Assembly (NCBI GenBank): GCA_000799755.1
Contig: JUHI01000006.1
Location: 62,001-126,000 of the forward strand
Length of the DNA stretch: 64,000 bases
Origin: Martinezella tropici
GTDB lineage: Bacteria; Pseudomonadota; Alphaproteobacteria; Rhizobiales; Rhizobiaceae
Direction: 5' to 3'
Shown here: in pieces, positions 1 through 7,738 of the stretch
Position numbering within the stretch: position 1 is the first letter of the stretch
Layout of the letters: every line of letters starts with the position of its first letter
Program-made: the position numbers and the translations under genes
Notes under the pieces: model-generated
Database searches by the model: none
The model's input: only the letters and a program-made list of their open reading frames with translations
Told to the model about the DNA's origin: nothing

Positions 1-401
1 TTGCCGACCGCGCAGTGCAGAGTGCCGTTGCGCTCAAGTTCACACGCGATGCCGTGCTTGTCGATGATCGACATGACGACTTGCGGGCCATTGCCGAGAA
101 GCTGGAGGAGCCGCTCGCCATAGACATCGCCAAGCTCGCCCGGCAAGTCGTCGGGCATCACCCACATGCCGGCGTTGATGAGGCCGACATTGCGGCCCGA
201 TCCGCCAAAGCCGACTTCAGCACCCTCGAGCACCACGACGCTTCGGCCGGCCTCGGCAAGATGCAGGGCCGCCGAAAGTCCGGTGAAACCGCCGCCGACA
301 ATCACCACGTCTGCAGCGAATTGGCCGGCCAAGGGAAATGTCGAAGGGGGCGCGATCGCCGTTCTTTCCCAAAGACCATGGGAGCGTGGATCATTCAACA
401 T
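1..401 (-). CDS. FAD-dependent oxidoreductase (DAO family), N-terminal part
   Basis: The gene begins at an ATG at 401 preceded by GGAAGGAG and runs off the left edge, so only about 133 residues are visible. Residues 31-60 form a Rossmann dinucleotide-binding segment, DVVIVGGGFTGLSAALHLAE, ending in an acidic residue after a hydrophobic strand. This is typical of amine or amino-acid oxidases of the DAO/PuuB type. A further segment, GGSGRNVGLINAGMW, resembles the second FAD-contact region of gamma-glutamylputrescine oxidases. It is the last visible gene of an operon with an amino-acid-type ABC transporter, a racemase-family protein and an aldo/keto reductase, so an amine or amino-acid substrate is inferred. 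The substrate cannot be named. Confidence 0.85.
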   Translation of the reverse strand, partial: MLNDPRSHGLWERTAIAPPSTFPLAGQFAADVVIVGGGFTGLSAALHLAEAGRSVVVLEGAEVGFGGSGRNVGLINAGMWVMPDDLPGELGDVYGERLLQLLGNGPQVVMSIIDKHGIACELERNGTLHCAVG

Positions 402-430
402 AACATGGCTCCTTCCAACCAGTCGCCCAT

Positions 431-1576
431 TCAATCGAGAGTCTTGTTCTTCGGTTGGCCGAATGCATAGTCGGTGACCTTGGGCAGCAGGATCTCCCTG
501 CGATAGTTTGGCGGCTTGTCGCCGACAGATGCACCGGCATTCAGGATCGCGGCCTGATAGTCGTCGGCGAACAGCGCATAGGGATAGGGCGCATCGATGG
601 CGGTGACGCGATCGAGTTCCGCGCGGAATTCAGCCGGGATCTCAAACTCGAGCGCGGCGAGATTGTCGTCGAGTTGCGAAAGCCGGCTGGCGCCGACGAT
701 CGCCGCAGCGACCCCCGGACGGTTGACGCACCAGTTAAGCGCCACCTGCGCCATGCTGCGCCCCATCTCGTCGGCGACCCTTTCCAGCACGGTGAGGATG
801 CGCGTATTGCGCTCGGTGAACAGTCCGAGGCCGCCGCCTGATGTGTCCTGCGAAAGCCGTCCCCCTTCAGTCGCGCCGGGGCGATATTTTCCGGATAGGA
901 GCCCCATGGCAAGCGGGCTCCAGGCGGTGATGCCAAGACCGAGCGTCTCAGCGAACGGCACGAATTCGTGCTCGATGCTCCGCTCCACCAGCGAATAGGG
1001 CAATTGCAGGCAGATCGGCTGGGTGAGCGTGTGCGCTTCCGCCCATGTCTGGGCACGGGCTGCGTACCAGCCGGGCACGTCCGAAAGCCCGGCATAGCGG
1101 ATCTTGCCGGCACGCACGAGGTCGTCGAAGGTCCGCATGACTTCTTCAGCCGGCGTCATGCGATCCCACGTATGGAGAAGATAGAGATCGATATAGTCGG
1201 TCTTCAAACGCTTCAGCGACGCATCGACGGCCTGCATCATTGCCTTGCGGCCGTTTCCGCCGGCATTCGGGTTACCAGGAGACAGGCTGTTGGAGAACTT
1301 TGTGGCAATCACGACTTCATCACGCAAGCCCGCTTCTGCCACGAAGCTGCCGACAAGCTTTTCGCTCAAGCCGCCGGCATAGGAATTGGCCGTGTCGATG
1401 AAGTTGCCGCCCGCTGCGATATAGCGCTCGAAAATCGACCGCGCCGTCTCTTCATCCGCGCCCCAGCTTCCACCGATGCCGCGAATGCCGCCGTTGCCGA
1501 ACGTCATTGTGCCCAGGGCCAGACGGCTGACACGCAGCCCCGAGCGTCCAAGCAGATAATATTGATCGACAGACAT
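431..1576 (-). CDS. Aldo/keto reductase
   Basis: NAD(P)H-dependent oxidoreductase of the aldo/keto reductase superfamily, 381 residues. The catalytic tetrad can be placed at D61 and Y66 (FIDTANSY), K93 (ATKFS) and H135 (YLLHTWD), within an apparent TIM barrel starting LGRSGLRVSRLALGT. The reading frame stays open upstream to 1735, but the ATG at 1576 has a GGGAGAG ribosome site and begins the conserved sequence, so it is preferred. It is co-directional with the racemase-like gene (29 bp gap) and the FAD oxidoreductase. The physiological substrate is unknown; oxidation or reduction of a carbonyl made by neighbouring enzymes is only an inference. Confidence 0.9.
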   Translation of the reverse strand: MSVDQYYLLGRSGLRVSRLALGTMTFGNGGIRGIGGSWGADEETARSIFERYIAAGGNFIDTANSYAGGLSEKLVGSFVAEAGLRDEVVIATKFSNSLSPGNPNAGGNGRKAMMQAVDASLKRLKTDYIDLYLLHTWDRMTPAEEVMRTFDDLVRAGKIRYAGLSDVPGWYAARAQTWAEAHTLTQPICLQLPYSLVERSIEHEFVPFAETLGLGITAWSPLAMGLLSGKYRPGATEGGRLSQDTSGGGLGLFTERNTRILTVLERVADEMGRSMAQVALNWCVNRPGVAAAIVGASRLSQLDDNLAALEFEIPAEFRAELDRVTAIDAPYPYALFADDYQAAILNAGASVGDKPPNYRREILLPKVTDYAFGQPKNKTLD

Positions 1577-1605
1577 GGCTGCTCTCCCGGTCGAAGCTGC
1601 CCGCG

Positions 1606-2340
1606 TCACATGCTGCCGGCATAGGGCCGACGAGCGATGCTCTGCTGGACGTAGTTGATCATGGTGATGAAGTCGAAGACGGGGCGGCCCGTCGCGGCCT
1701 GGACGGCATGCGCATAGGGCGGCAGATCGCTGCACTCCAGAAGTATGGATCGGACATGAGGATGTTCCTCCACCAGACGGCGGGCAACACGCGTCACCTC
1801 GCGCTCAATCTCGGCCGAATCCAGCGTTCCCTTTTCTTCGAGGATAGCCTGGCGAAATTCCGTCTGATCCTCCATGCCGGCGATCGCAAGTGAAATGCCG
1901 TCCGGCACATTGCAGGCCGCAAAATGTCGGGGCGTCAGCCGCGATGCATTGGCTGTGATGACGCCGACGCTACCGCCGCAAAGCGCGTGCATGAAGGGAA
2001 TTTGCATCAGGCTCGACAGGAAGACCGGGATGTCGAGCGCCGCTGCCACCTCCTCCTGAAAATAGGCCATGAAACCGCAGGCACCGGTAATGGCCTTGAC
2101 GCCGCGGCTTTGCAATTCCAGGGCAGCTTCCACGAACGCCTCCTTCAGGGCGGGATCTCGCTGGTTCAAGAGCCGGTCGATCGACGCCCCGCGTACCTCC
2201 TGAAACCGGACCGGATAAGTGTAGGTGGTGGCATTGCCGACATTTCCTGGAACGCAGGGATAGGCGGCATCGAGGATCAGAATGCCGATCTGCTCTCCAT
2301 ACCATGACTGCGTCCTGCGTGTGACCGTATAGACCGTCAT
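1606..2340 (-). CDS. Aspartate/glutamate/hydantoin racemase-family protein
   Basis: 244-residue member of the cofactor-independent two-cysteine racemase superfamily. Both catalytic-type cysteines are visible: C88 in ITGACGF and C203 in LLECSDLPPY, at the usual spacing for Asp/Glu racemases, maleate isomerases and hydantoin racemases. Three start codons lie close together. The ATG at 2340 sits six bases after a GGGAGAG site, while the ATG at 2346 and the TTG at 2355 lie too close to it or within it. It follows the binding-protein gene of an amino-acid-type transporter, which fits racemisation or isomerisation of an imported amino or dicarboxylic acid. The specific reaction cannot be assigned. 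Confidence 0.85.
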   Translation of the reverse strand: MTVYTVTRRTQSWYGEQIGILILDAAYPCVPGNVGNATTYTYPVRFQEVRGASIDRLLNQRDPALKEAFVEAALELQSRGVKAITGACGFMAYFQEEVAAALDIPVFLSSLMQIPFMHALCGGSVGVITANASRLTPRHFAACNVPDGISLAIAGMEDQTEFRQAILEEKGTLDSAEIEREVTRVARRLVEEHPHVRSILLECSDLPPYAHAVQAATGRPVFDFITMINYVQQSIARRPYAGSM

Positions 2341-2371
2341 CGCCATCTCTCCCAATGAATGTTCGCGCGAA

Positions 2372-2394
2372 GCGGGAGAGATAGCCTCTCCCGC
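2372..2394 (-). other. Hairpin after binding-protein gene
   Basis: Perfect 9-bp inverted repeat GCGGGAGAG / CTCTCCCGC with a five-base loop, 11 bases after the stop of the substrate-binding protein and before the racemase gene. There is no U tract. It probably acts as an mRNA-stabilising or partially terminating stem-loop that lets the binding protein be made in excess. Confidence 0.7.
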
Positions 2395-2405
2395 CCGGCA
2401 AAACT

Positions 2406-3245
2406 TTACTGCACCAGACGCGGAGCACCGGTTTCGGCTGCCGTTCCGTCGAGACCGTAGGATTTGAGGATCTTGACGATCGTTCCGTCCTTATGCATCG
2501 CCTCGATATTGCTATCGAGCGCCTCGCCGAATTCCTTTGCCTTCAATGAATATGGAAAGGCAGCCTGCGCCGCTTCCTTGGTCGCCTTCACGCGCGGATC
2601 GGCGGCGGCAACGGCGACCTTGACATCCTTCAACGCGCCCTTCTGCGCAGCAACGACGCCCGTCGAATAGCCGTCCACGGCGACATCGATGCGTCCGGCG
2701 AACAGATCCTGCTGCATGTTGACGGAATTCGGATAGAGCTTCAGCGACGCACCGAGCAAGGTCTTCAGATCGGCAACCCAGAGATAACCCTGGACCGTAC
2801 CGACCTTCTTGCCTTCAAGATCGGATACATTCTTGAAGCCTTGCTTGGAGTAGATCGCCATCTGGTCGGTATAAAGCGGCGCGGACAGGTTCATCGCCTT
2901 GGCCCGCTCCGCGGTGCGATACCAGTCGCCTGTGGTGATATCCGCCTGGCCGGACAGAACATATTGAATTGCGGCAGCCGGATCGACCGCGACCGCCTTG
3001 ACCTGCAGGCACTCACGCTTGGCGAATTCGGCGGCAATATCGCCGTCGATCCCCTTCATGTTGCCGCTATCATCCATGTAGGAATGTGGCGCATAGGTCG
3101 TTACCGCGACCGTCAGCGTACCCGGTTCGATAGTGCTGAATTTATGCTTCGGCGTGCAATCGGCGGCAAAGGTCATCTGGGCCGACAAGAACAATCCAGC
3201 AATGCCGGACACGAGGAGGAAAGCCTTGGACTTCAATGCAGGCAT
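2406..3245 (-). CDS. Amino-acid-type ABC transporter substrate-binding protein
   Basis: Periplasmic binding protein of the family 3 (polar amino acid) type, 279 residues. Residues 1-27 form a Sec signal peptide (lysines, then a hydrophobic core, ending QMTFA|AD). The mature part begins with TIEPGTLTVAVTTYAPHSYM and GIDGDIAAEFAKR, the usual start of lobe 1, and contains KKVGTVQGYLWV, the start of lobe 2. The start at 3245 has an AAAGGAA site. It is encoded downstream of two permeases and an ATPase in one operon, so it should deliver the ligand to that complex. The ligand is not readable from sequence; an amino acid or small cyclic amine is likely given the enzymes that follow. Confidence 0.9.
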   Translation of the reverse strand: MPALKSKAFLLVSGIAGLFLSAQMTFAADCTPKHKFSTIEPGTLTVAVTTYAPHSYMDDSGNMKGIDGDIAAEFAKRECLQVKAVAVDPAAAIQYVLSGQADITTGDWYRTAERAKAMNLSAPLYTDQMAIYSKQGFKNVSDLEGKKVGTVQGYLWVADLKTLLGASLKLYPNSVNMQQDLFAGRIDVAVDGYSTGVVAAQKGALKDVKVAVAAADPRVKATKEAAQAAFPYSLKAKEFGEALDSNIEAMHKDGTIVKILKSYGLDGTAAETGAPRLVQ

Positions 3246-3269
3246 GCCGGAATTCCTTTCAGTGGAAAG

Positions 3270-3932
3270 TTAGCGTTGAGCATAGAGGCCGGCACGCTTC
3301 TCGACATAGCTGACGAGACATGCGGCCGGTATCGAAATGCAGGCGTAAAGAGCGCCTGCGCAAAGCAGAACCGGAAAATAGCGGAAGGTGTTGGAGCCAA
3401 TTTCGTAAGCCCTGCTCACAAGCTCGGGTAAGGTAATCGTGAAGCACAGCGAAGTACCCTGGAAGATCAGGATCGAGAAACCGAGAAGCGCCGGCAGCGC
3501 CACACGCAAACCCTGCGGCAGCAAGACATAACGCAGCTCGTCGGTACGGTTGAGACCGAGCGCTTCGGCGGCCTCGCGTTGGCCCTGCGGGATCGATAGC
3601 AGGCTTGCTCGAATGATCTCGCTGGTATAGGCGCCCGTATTCCAGGCAAGCGCGATCACCGCCGCCGCGAAGGATTCGATCGTCAAGCCTGCGCTGGGCA
3701 GTCCGAAATAGATGAATTGCAGAAGTACCAGCGCCGGTGCTCCGCGCCCGATTTCGACAAGCAAAAGCGAAGCGATCCGCAGTGTCCTGTTGCGCGCCAA
3801 CACACCCAGCGCCAACAAAAGTCCGAAGGGAATACCAAGCAGAAGGCTAAGCGCGGTAACCTGAAGGCTGATTGAAAGACCACCGAGAAGGTCAGGCGTC
3901 CAGGAGGCAATTTCTTCAAAGGTCGGAAACAT
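3270..3932 (-). CDS. Amino acid ABC transporter permease (second subunit)
   Basis: 220-residue inner-membrane permease of the HisMQ/GltJK type. It has several hydrophobic segments and the cytoplasmic EAA-type loop QREAAEALGLNRTDELRYVL that contacts the ATPase. The same frame is open upstream to 4583, but that extension only shadows the preceding permease. The ATG at 3932 overlaps the upstream stop in a TGATG arrangement, indicating translational coupling. It should form a heterodimer with the permease encoded just upstream. Confidence 0.9.
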   Translation of the reverse strand: MFPTFEEIASWTPDLLGGLSISLQVTALSLLLGIPFGLLLALGVLARNRTLRIASLLLVEIGRGAPALVLLQFIYFGLPSAGLTIESFAAAVIALAWNTGAYTSEIIRASLLSIPQGQREAAEALGLNRTDELRYVLLPQGLRVALPALLGFSILIFQGTSLCFTITLPELVSRAYEIGSNTFRYFPVLLCAGALYACISIPAACLVSYVEKRAGLYAQR

Positions 3933-4576
3933 CAGCGCGCCACCTTGGATCGGAGATGAGCGTCGGTCAGCCGTGACAACCAGGCCACCGGCAAGCTGAG
4001 GAAGATGTAGAAAAGTCCGACGACGGCGAATATTTCCAGACCTCGAAACGTCAGTTGCGAAAGCTGGTTGCCCTGGTAGACGAGTTCCGTCACCCCGATC
4101 GTCGAGGCAACTGCCGTCTCCTTCATCAGACCAATCAGATAGCTTGCTGCCGACGGCAGGGCCACCCTGAATGCCTGTGGCGCCACGACATCCCTCATCG
4201 TGTACCACCGGCCAAGGTCGAGAGCAGTCGAGGCCTCCCATTGGCCGTGATGAATCGAGCTTAGGGCGCCGCGGTAGATTTCGGCCATGTTCGCTGCAGC
4301 GATTAGGCCAAGACCGGACAGGGCAGCAACAAAGGGATTGATCGGGAAATAGCTCATTCCGAGGCCGAAGAAGATGATGAACAACCACAGGATCGGCGGA
4401 ATGGCGCGGATGATCTGTATGACGGCCGCGGCCAGGAGACGCGCGGCAAGAAATCGGCTTCGGCGTGCCGCCAAGAGCGGCACGGCAAGCACGGCACCGA
4501 TGGCGAAGGAGCCGATCGTCAAGGCGACCGTCCAGGCGAGCCCCCGAAAGAACATGAAAAAGTCGGCAGCACTCAT
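3932..4576 (-). CDS. Amino acid ABC transporter permease (first subunit)
   Basis: 214-residue integral membrane protein of the polar amino acid permease family. It has an N-terminal FMFFRGLAWTVALTIGSFAIG segment, further hydrophobic spans, and the coupling loop WEASTALDLGRWYTMRDVVAP. Its ATG overlaps the stop of the ATPase gene by four bases (ATGA), and its own stop overlaps the next permease start, so ATPase and permeases are one translationally coupled block. It forms the membrane channel with the 3270-3932 product. Confidence 0.9.
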   Translation of the reverse strand: MSAADFFMFFRGLAWTVALTIGSFAIGAVLAVPLLAARRSRFLAARLLAAAVIQIIRAIPPILWLFIIFFGLGMSYFPINPFVAALSGLGLIAAANMAEIYRGALSSIHHGQWEASTALDLGRWYTMRDVVAPQAFRVALPSAASYLIGLMKETAVASTIGVTELVYQGNQLSQLTFRGLEIFAVVGLFYIFLSLPVAWLSRLTDAHLRSKVAR

Positions 4577-5337
4577 CGATCATGCACCGCGCGAAGGAAG
4601 CGACGCGTCCGCTCGTGCTGCGGATTGCGCATGACCTCAGTCGATGGGCCCTTTTCCACGATTTGCCCGTCCGCCATGATCATCACCGTGTCGGACACGT
4701 TTTCGGCAAACCCCATCTCGTGGGTCACGACGATCATCGTCATGCCGCTTTCGGCCAGCTCCCGCATGACCGCCAGCACCTCTAGCCCAAGCTCCGGGTC
4801 GAGCGCGGATGTCGGCTCGTCGAACAACATGACCTCGGGATCGAGCGCCAGGGCTCGGGCGATGGCGATTCGCTGCTGTTGCCCTCCCGAGCAGCGACCG
4901 GGAAACTGCGCTGCCTTTTCGGCAAGTCCGACGCGGTTCAATAGTTGCATCGAGCGCTCGTCTGCTTCAGCCCTGCTGCGGCCAAGCACCCGTTCCTGCG
5001 CAAGGCTGACATTGCGCAACACCGACATATGCGGAAAGAGATTGAACGATTGAAAAACCATTCCAACACGCCGACGCAAGCTCGAAAGCTCGCTGCGAGA
5101 TACCGGTTGCGCCGCGTTGATCGTCGTTGGGCCTATGGTAATGGTACCGCCGGATGGCGGCTCGAGATAATTGATGCAGCGAAGAAGCGTGCTCTTTCCC
5201 GAACCGCTGGGGCCAATGATTGCAAGAACTTCACCTGAACCGACTTCAAGATCGATCTGGTCCAGAACAATATGCGTTCCATAGTGCTTGCTGAGCGAGT
5301 GCAGACCGATAAGGGTCTTGCCGGACGTGGCTTTCAT
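4573..5337 (-). CDS. Amino acid ABC transporter ATP-binding protein
   Basis: 254-residue ABC ATPase. Visible motifs are Walker A GPSGSGKST, a Q-loop in VGMVFQSFNLFPH, the signature CSGGQQQR, and Walker B VMLFDEPTSALDP followed by the switch histidine in VVTHEM. The Q-loop phrase is typical of polar-amino-acid importers such as HisP/GlnQ. The frame extends upstream to 5583 without homology; the ATG at 5337 with a GAGAGG site begins the conserved domain and is chosen. It is the first gene of the operon, with a 320-base leader region upstream. Confidence 0.92.
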   Translation of the reverse strand: MKATSGKTLIGLHSLSKHYGTHIVLDQIDLEVGSGEVLAIIGPSGSGKSTLLRCINYLEPPSGGTITIGPTTINAAQPVSRSELSSLRRRVGMVFQSFNLFPHMSVLRNVSLAQERVLGRSRAEADERSMQLLNRVGLAEKAAQFPGRCSGGQQQRIAIARALALDPEVMLFDEPTSALDPELGLEVLAVMRELAESGMTMIVVTHEMGFAENVSDTVMIMADGQIVEKGPSTEVMRNPQHERTRRFLRAVHDR

Positions 5338-5660
5338 ATAATTCCGAACCTCTCGCGTGAAGTGGATATGAAAATCCAAGTTCTCGCTCTTGCCGACGAT
5401 GCCGTCAGTGCCATTCGACCTCCGAGAAGACGCACACACCCACGCGAGCGCATCCTGCCTTACGACGACGTGATGTTTGCTTTTCGGCTGCTTCGCTTTT
5501 TGAAGCAGCTCCGTTCCCATCTTTATTTGCCTAAACTTAGCATCGTGTCGCGGCGACGGGACTGCAAAAAAAATGCATGGCAATATAACTTGAGGTTATG
5601 AGGTGCGATCGGAGTGTCGGTGGTCAATTTTACAACCGCGACCAGGGCCTGCGAGATCCC
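5338..5660 (-). promoter_or_regulatory. Upstream region of the amino-acid transporter operon with a hairpin
   Basis: This non-coding stretch separates the ATPase start from the sulfatase fragment. It must hold the promoter of the seven-gene minus-strand operon. The clearest structure is a perfect 8-bp inverted repeat GCTGCTTC / GAAGCAGC with a seven-base loop at 5487-5509. No convincing -35/-10 pair or known riboswitch was recognised, and no U tract follows the hairpin on the operon strand. Confidence 0.45.
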
Positions 5661-6299
5661 TTATTCTATATCCCCGATCGGTCGTTCCCGATCCCTGGCA
5701 TCGATCAAATCAGATGCGCGAAGGCGGTACTGGCGAGGATATCTTGGTTTGGCATCGCATATCTCGGGCTTTTGTCCGTCTTCGATCCGGTCAATCCAAT
5801 CGAGGAGCCGAGCCTTCAAATCATCTGCAACCTCCCGAAACGACGTTAAGCCGATGAGGTTCACCATTTCGTAGGGGTCGTTGTCCAGATCGTAGAGATA
5901 GCTTTCCCTATAGATATTCGAGCTCGGAAGATCTTCGTTGTATTGGGATGTCACTCCATACTTCCAGCGATGGGTACGAAGAGCCCGGCCGGTCTCCGTT
6001 TCTGAGATCTGAAAAAATACGTCCCGCCGCCATGGCGCCCGATGATCGCGGATGACAGGCATGATCGAGCTACCCGCCATTTCTGCCGGCACCGGAATTC
6101 CCACCGCATCGAGTAATGTGGGAGCGACGTCGACTGTGCTGAAAAGCGCGCGCACCTGCCCCCCGGCGACAAAGCCCGGCCCGGTTATCATGGTGGGAAC
6201 ACGAACGGCACTATACCTATCCGGGATCGCTCCGCGTGGTAGCTCCGCGGACTTTTCCTTCCGGCCGGATGGACATTTGCGTGATGATCCACGCGCCAC
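5661..6299 (-). pseudogene. Sulfatase, C-terminal fragment
   Basis: About 212 residues match the C-terminal third of alkaline-phosphatase-superfamily sulfatases. The visible motifs are VRVPTMITGPGF, STVDVAPTLLDAVGIPVP, a RTHRWKYG segment (the usual place of the arginine/lysine-containing strand) and a closing YDLDNDPYEMVNL. The N-terminal catalytic domain with the formylglycine motif C/S-x-P-x-R is absent, and the first 25 residues after the GTG at 6299 look unlike a sulfatase, suggesting a frame change or junction there. The upstream DNA is AT-rich and has no continuation. It is therefore read as a decayed remnant rather than a working enzyme. Confidence 0.7.
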
Positions 6300-6317
6300 C
6301 GAAGCGTATAATTTTTA

Positions 6318-6349
6318 TGCAACTATATTGGCTGCTGATTTTATCAGCA
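6318..6349 (+). promoter_or_regulatory. Possible activator-binding site and inverted repeat upstream of sigma-54 promoter
   Basis: TGCAACTATATTGGCTGC at 6318-6335 loosely resembles an NtrC dyad (TGCAC-N5-GGTGCA), and it lies about 60-75 bases upstream of the -24/-12 promoter, a usual enhancer distance. It overlaps a perfect 7-bp inverted repeat TGCTGAT / ATCAGCA at 6333-6349. The match to NtrC is partial, so this is only a candidate. Confidence 0.3.
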
Positions 6350-6392
6350 ATTCATCTCCCCAACTACTTTAACAAAATCAATGCATTAGGAT

Positions 6393-6409
6393 TTGGCACG
6401 CCGCTTGCT
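6393..6409 (+). promoter_or_regulatory. Sigma-54 (RpoN) promoter of the guanidine operon
   Basis: The sequence TTGGCACGCCGCTTGCT matches the -24/-12 consensus TGGCACG-N4-TTGCW at every conserved base. Transcription would start about 12 bases after the -12 GC, near 6420, just before the riboswitch. RpoN control is typical of nitrogen-scavenging genes and fits the downstream guanidine pathway. No other good sigma-54 site was noticed in the window. Confidence 0.8.
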
Positions 6410-6428
6410 TCGATATCAGCGAGTTGGT

Positions 6429-6536
6429 GGCTAGGGTTCCGGCGCTTCGTTGAAAGCGTGGCTGGTCCGAGAGCTACCACCGGATGGGGGAGAAATCCCA
6501 CCGGATGCACGGCGGGATAAAAGCCCGGGAGACCTC
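6429..6536 (+). ncRNA. Guanidine-I riboswitch (ykkC RNA)
   Basis: The region carries the hallmark conserved strings of the ykkC/guanidine-I aptamer in order: CTAGGGTTCCGG at 6431, CTGGTCCGAGAGCTAC at 6461, and ACGGCGGGATAAAAGCCCGG at 6510. The variable hairpin lies between the second and third blocks. It sits in the 5' leader of a transporter plus urea-carboxylase-type operon, the classical ykkC context. A terminator hairpin follows at 6544-6583, so ligand binding probably prevents termination. The boundaries are approximate. Confidence 0.93.
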
Positions 6537-6543
6537 GTAAGCC

Positions 6544-6583
6544 AAGGGATTGGCGGCGCGATGGTCTTTGCCGATCCCTTTTT
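6544..6583 (+). terminator. Riboswitch-controlled intrinsic terminator
   Basis: AAGGGATTGGC at 6544-6554 pairs with GCCGATCCCTT at 6570-6580 (one G-U pair), and five T residues follow. It lies eight bases after the guanidine-I aptamer and 25 bases before the first gene, so it is the likely expression platform. Confidence 0.85.
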
Positions 6584-6607
6584 GACAAAAGCAAAAGGGG
6601 AATTTCA

Positions 6608-7681
6608 ATGCAGACTTTTTCGAAAATCCTTTCCGTCACAGCCCTGTCGGTGTCGCTGGCCCTGGGGCTCGGCTCCGTCGCCAGCGCCGCGCCGAAGACC
6701 AGCTTCAAGGTCGCCTGGTCGATCTATGTCGGCTGGATGCCGTGGGGCTACGCCGCCGATCATGGCATCGTCAAGAAATGGGCCGACAAATACGGCATCA
6801 ACATCGAGGTCACCCAGTTCAACGACTATGTCGAGTCGATGAACCAATATACGGCCGGCGCCTTCGATGCGGTGACGCTGACCAATATGGACGGCCTGTC
6901 GATCCCGGCCGCCGGCGGAGTTGACACGACGGCGGTCATCGTCGGTGACTTCTCCAATGGCAACGATGCCGTCATCCTCAAGGACAAGGCCAACCTCGCC
7001 GATATCAAGGGCCAGAACGTCAACCTCGTCGAATATTCCGTCTCGCATTATCTGCTCGCTCGCGCGCTCGACAGCATCAAGCTCACTGAGCGCGACGTGA
7101 AGGTCGTCAACACCTCTGACGCCGATATGGTTGCGGCCTACAAGACGCCTGATGTTTCCGCCGTCGTCACCTGGAACCCGCTGGTTTCGACCATTCTCGA
7201 AGACCCAACGGCAAAGAAGGTTTTCGACAGTTCGCAGGTGCCGGGCGAAATCATCGACCTGATGGTCGCCAACAGTAATGTGTTGAAGGACAACCCGAAT
7301 TTCGGCAAGGCGCTCGCCGGCATCTGGTATGAAACGGCCGCGCTGATGAAGGCCGACACGCCGGAAGGCAAGGCGGCGCGCGAGGCCATGGGCAAGGCGT
7401 CGGGCACCGACCTCAAGGGCTTCGAAGCGCAGCTCGCGGCAACGCGGCTTTTCGACAAGCCCGCCGACGCGCTCACCTTCACCACCTCGCCGAACCTGCC
7501 GAAGACCATGGATCTGGTGCGCAACTTCCTCTTCCAGAAGGGACTGCTCGGCAATGGCGCGGCTTCCGCCGATGTCATCGGCATCGAGATGCCCGACGGC
7601 AAGGTGCTTGGCGACAGCAAGAACATCAAGCTTCGCTTCACCGACGCCTACATGAAACCCGCCGCCGACGGCTTGCTCTGA
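6608..7681 (+). CDS. Guanidine-operon ABC transporter substrate-binding protein (NitT/TauT type)
   Basis: 357-residue periplasmic binding protein with a signal peptide ending SVASAAPK (about residues 1-28). The mature part reads FKVAWSIYVGWMPWGYAADHG, then VTLTNMDGLSIPAAGG and NLVEYSVSHYLLARAL, a pattern of nitrate/sulfonate/bicarbonate-type solute receptors (SsuA/THI5-like fold). An AAGGGGAA ribosome site precedes the ATG. Because it is the first gene behind a guanidine-I riboswitch and heads a guanidine-degradation operon, guanidine is the inferred ligand. A related small amidine or urea compound cannot be excluded. Confidence 0.9.
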   Translation: MQTFSKILSVTALSVSLALGLGSVASAAPKTSFKVAWSIYVGWMPWGYAADHGIVKKWADKYGINIEVTQFNDYVESMNQYTAGAFDAVTLTNMDGLSIPAAGGVDTTAVIVGDFSNGNDAVILKDKANLADIKGQNVNLVEYSVSHYLLARALDSIKLTERDVKVVNTSDADMVAAYKTPDVSAVVTWNPLVSTILEDPTAKKVFDSSQVPGEIIDLMVANSNVLKDNPNFGKALAGIWYETAALMKADTPEGKAAREAMGKASGTDLKGFEAQLAATRLFDKPADALTFTTSPNLPKTMDLVRNFLFQKGLLGNGAASADVIGIEMPDGKVLGDSKNIKLRFTDAYMKPAADGLL

Positions 7682-7693
7682 GCCTTCTTGAAC

Positions 7694-7713
7694 GGCGGCG
7701 CGCCAGCGCCGCC
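7694..7713 (+). other. Hairpin after binding-protein gene
   Basis: Perfect 8-bp inverted repeat GGCGGCGC / GCGCCGCC with loop GCCA, 13 bases after the stop of the binding-protein gene and before the permease. With no U tract it is more likely an mRNA-stabilising or attenuating element than a full terminator. Confidence 0.75.
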
Positions 7714-7738
7714 AGCCATTCCTTCCGCGGAGCCTTTC

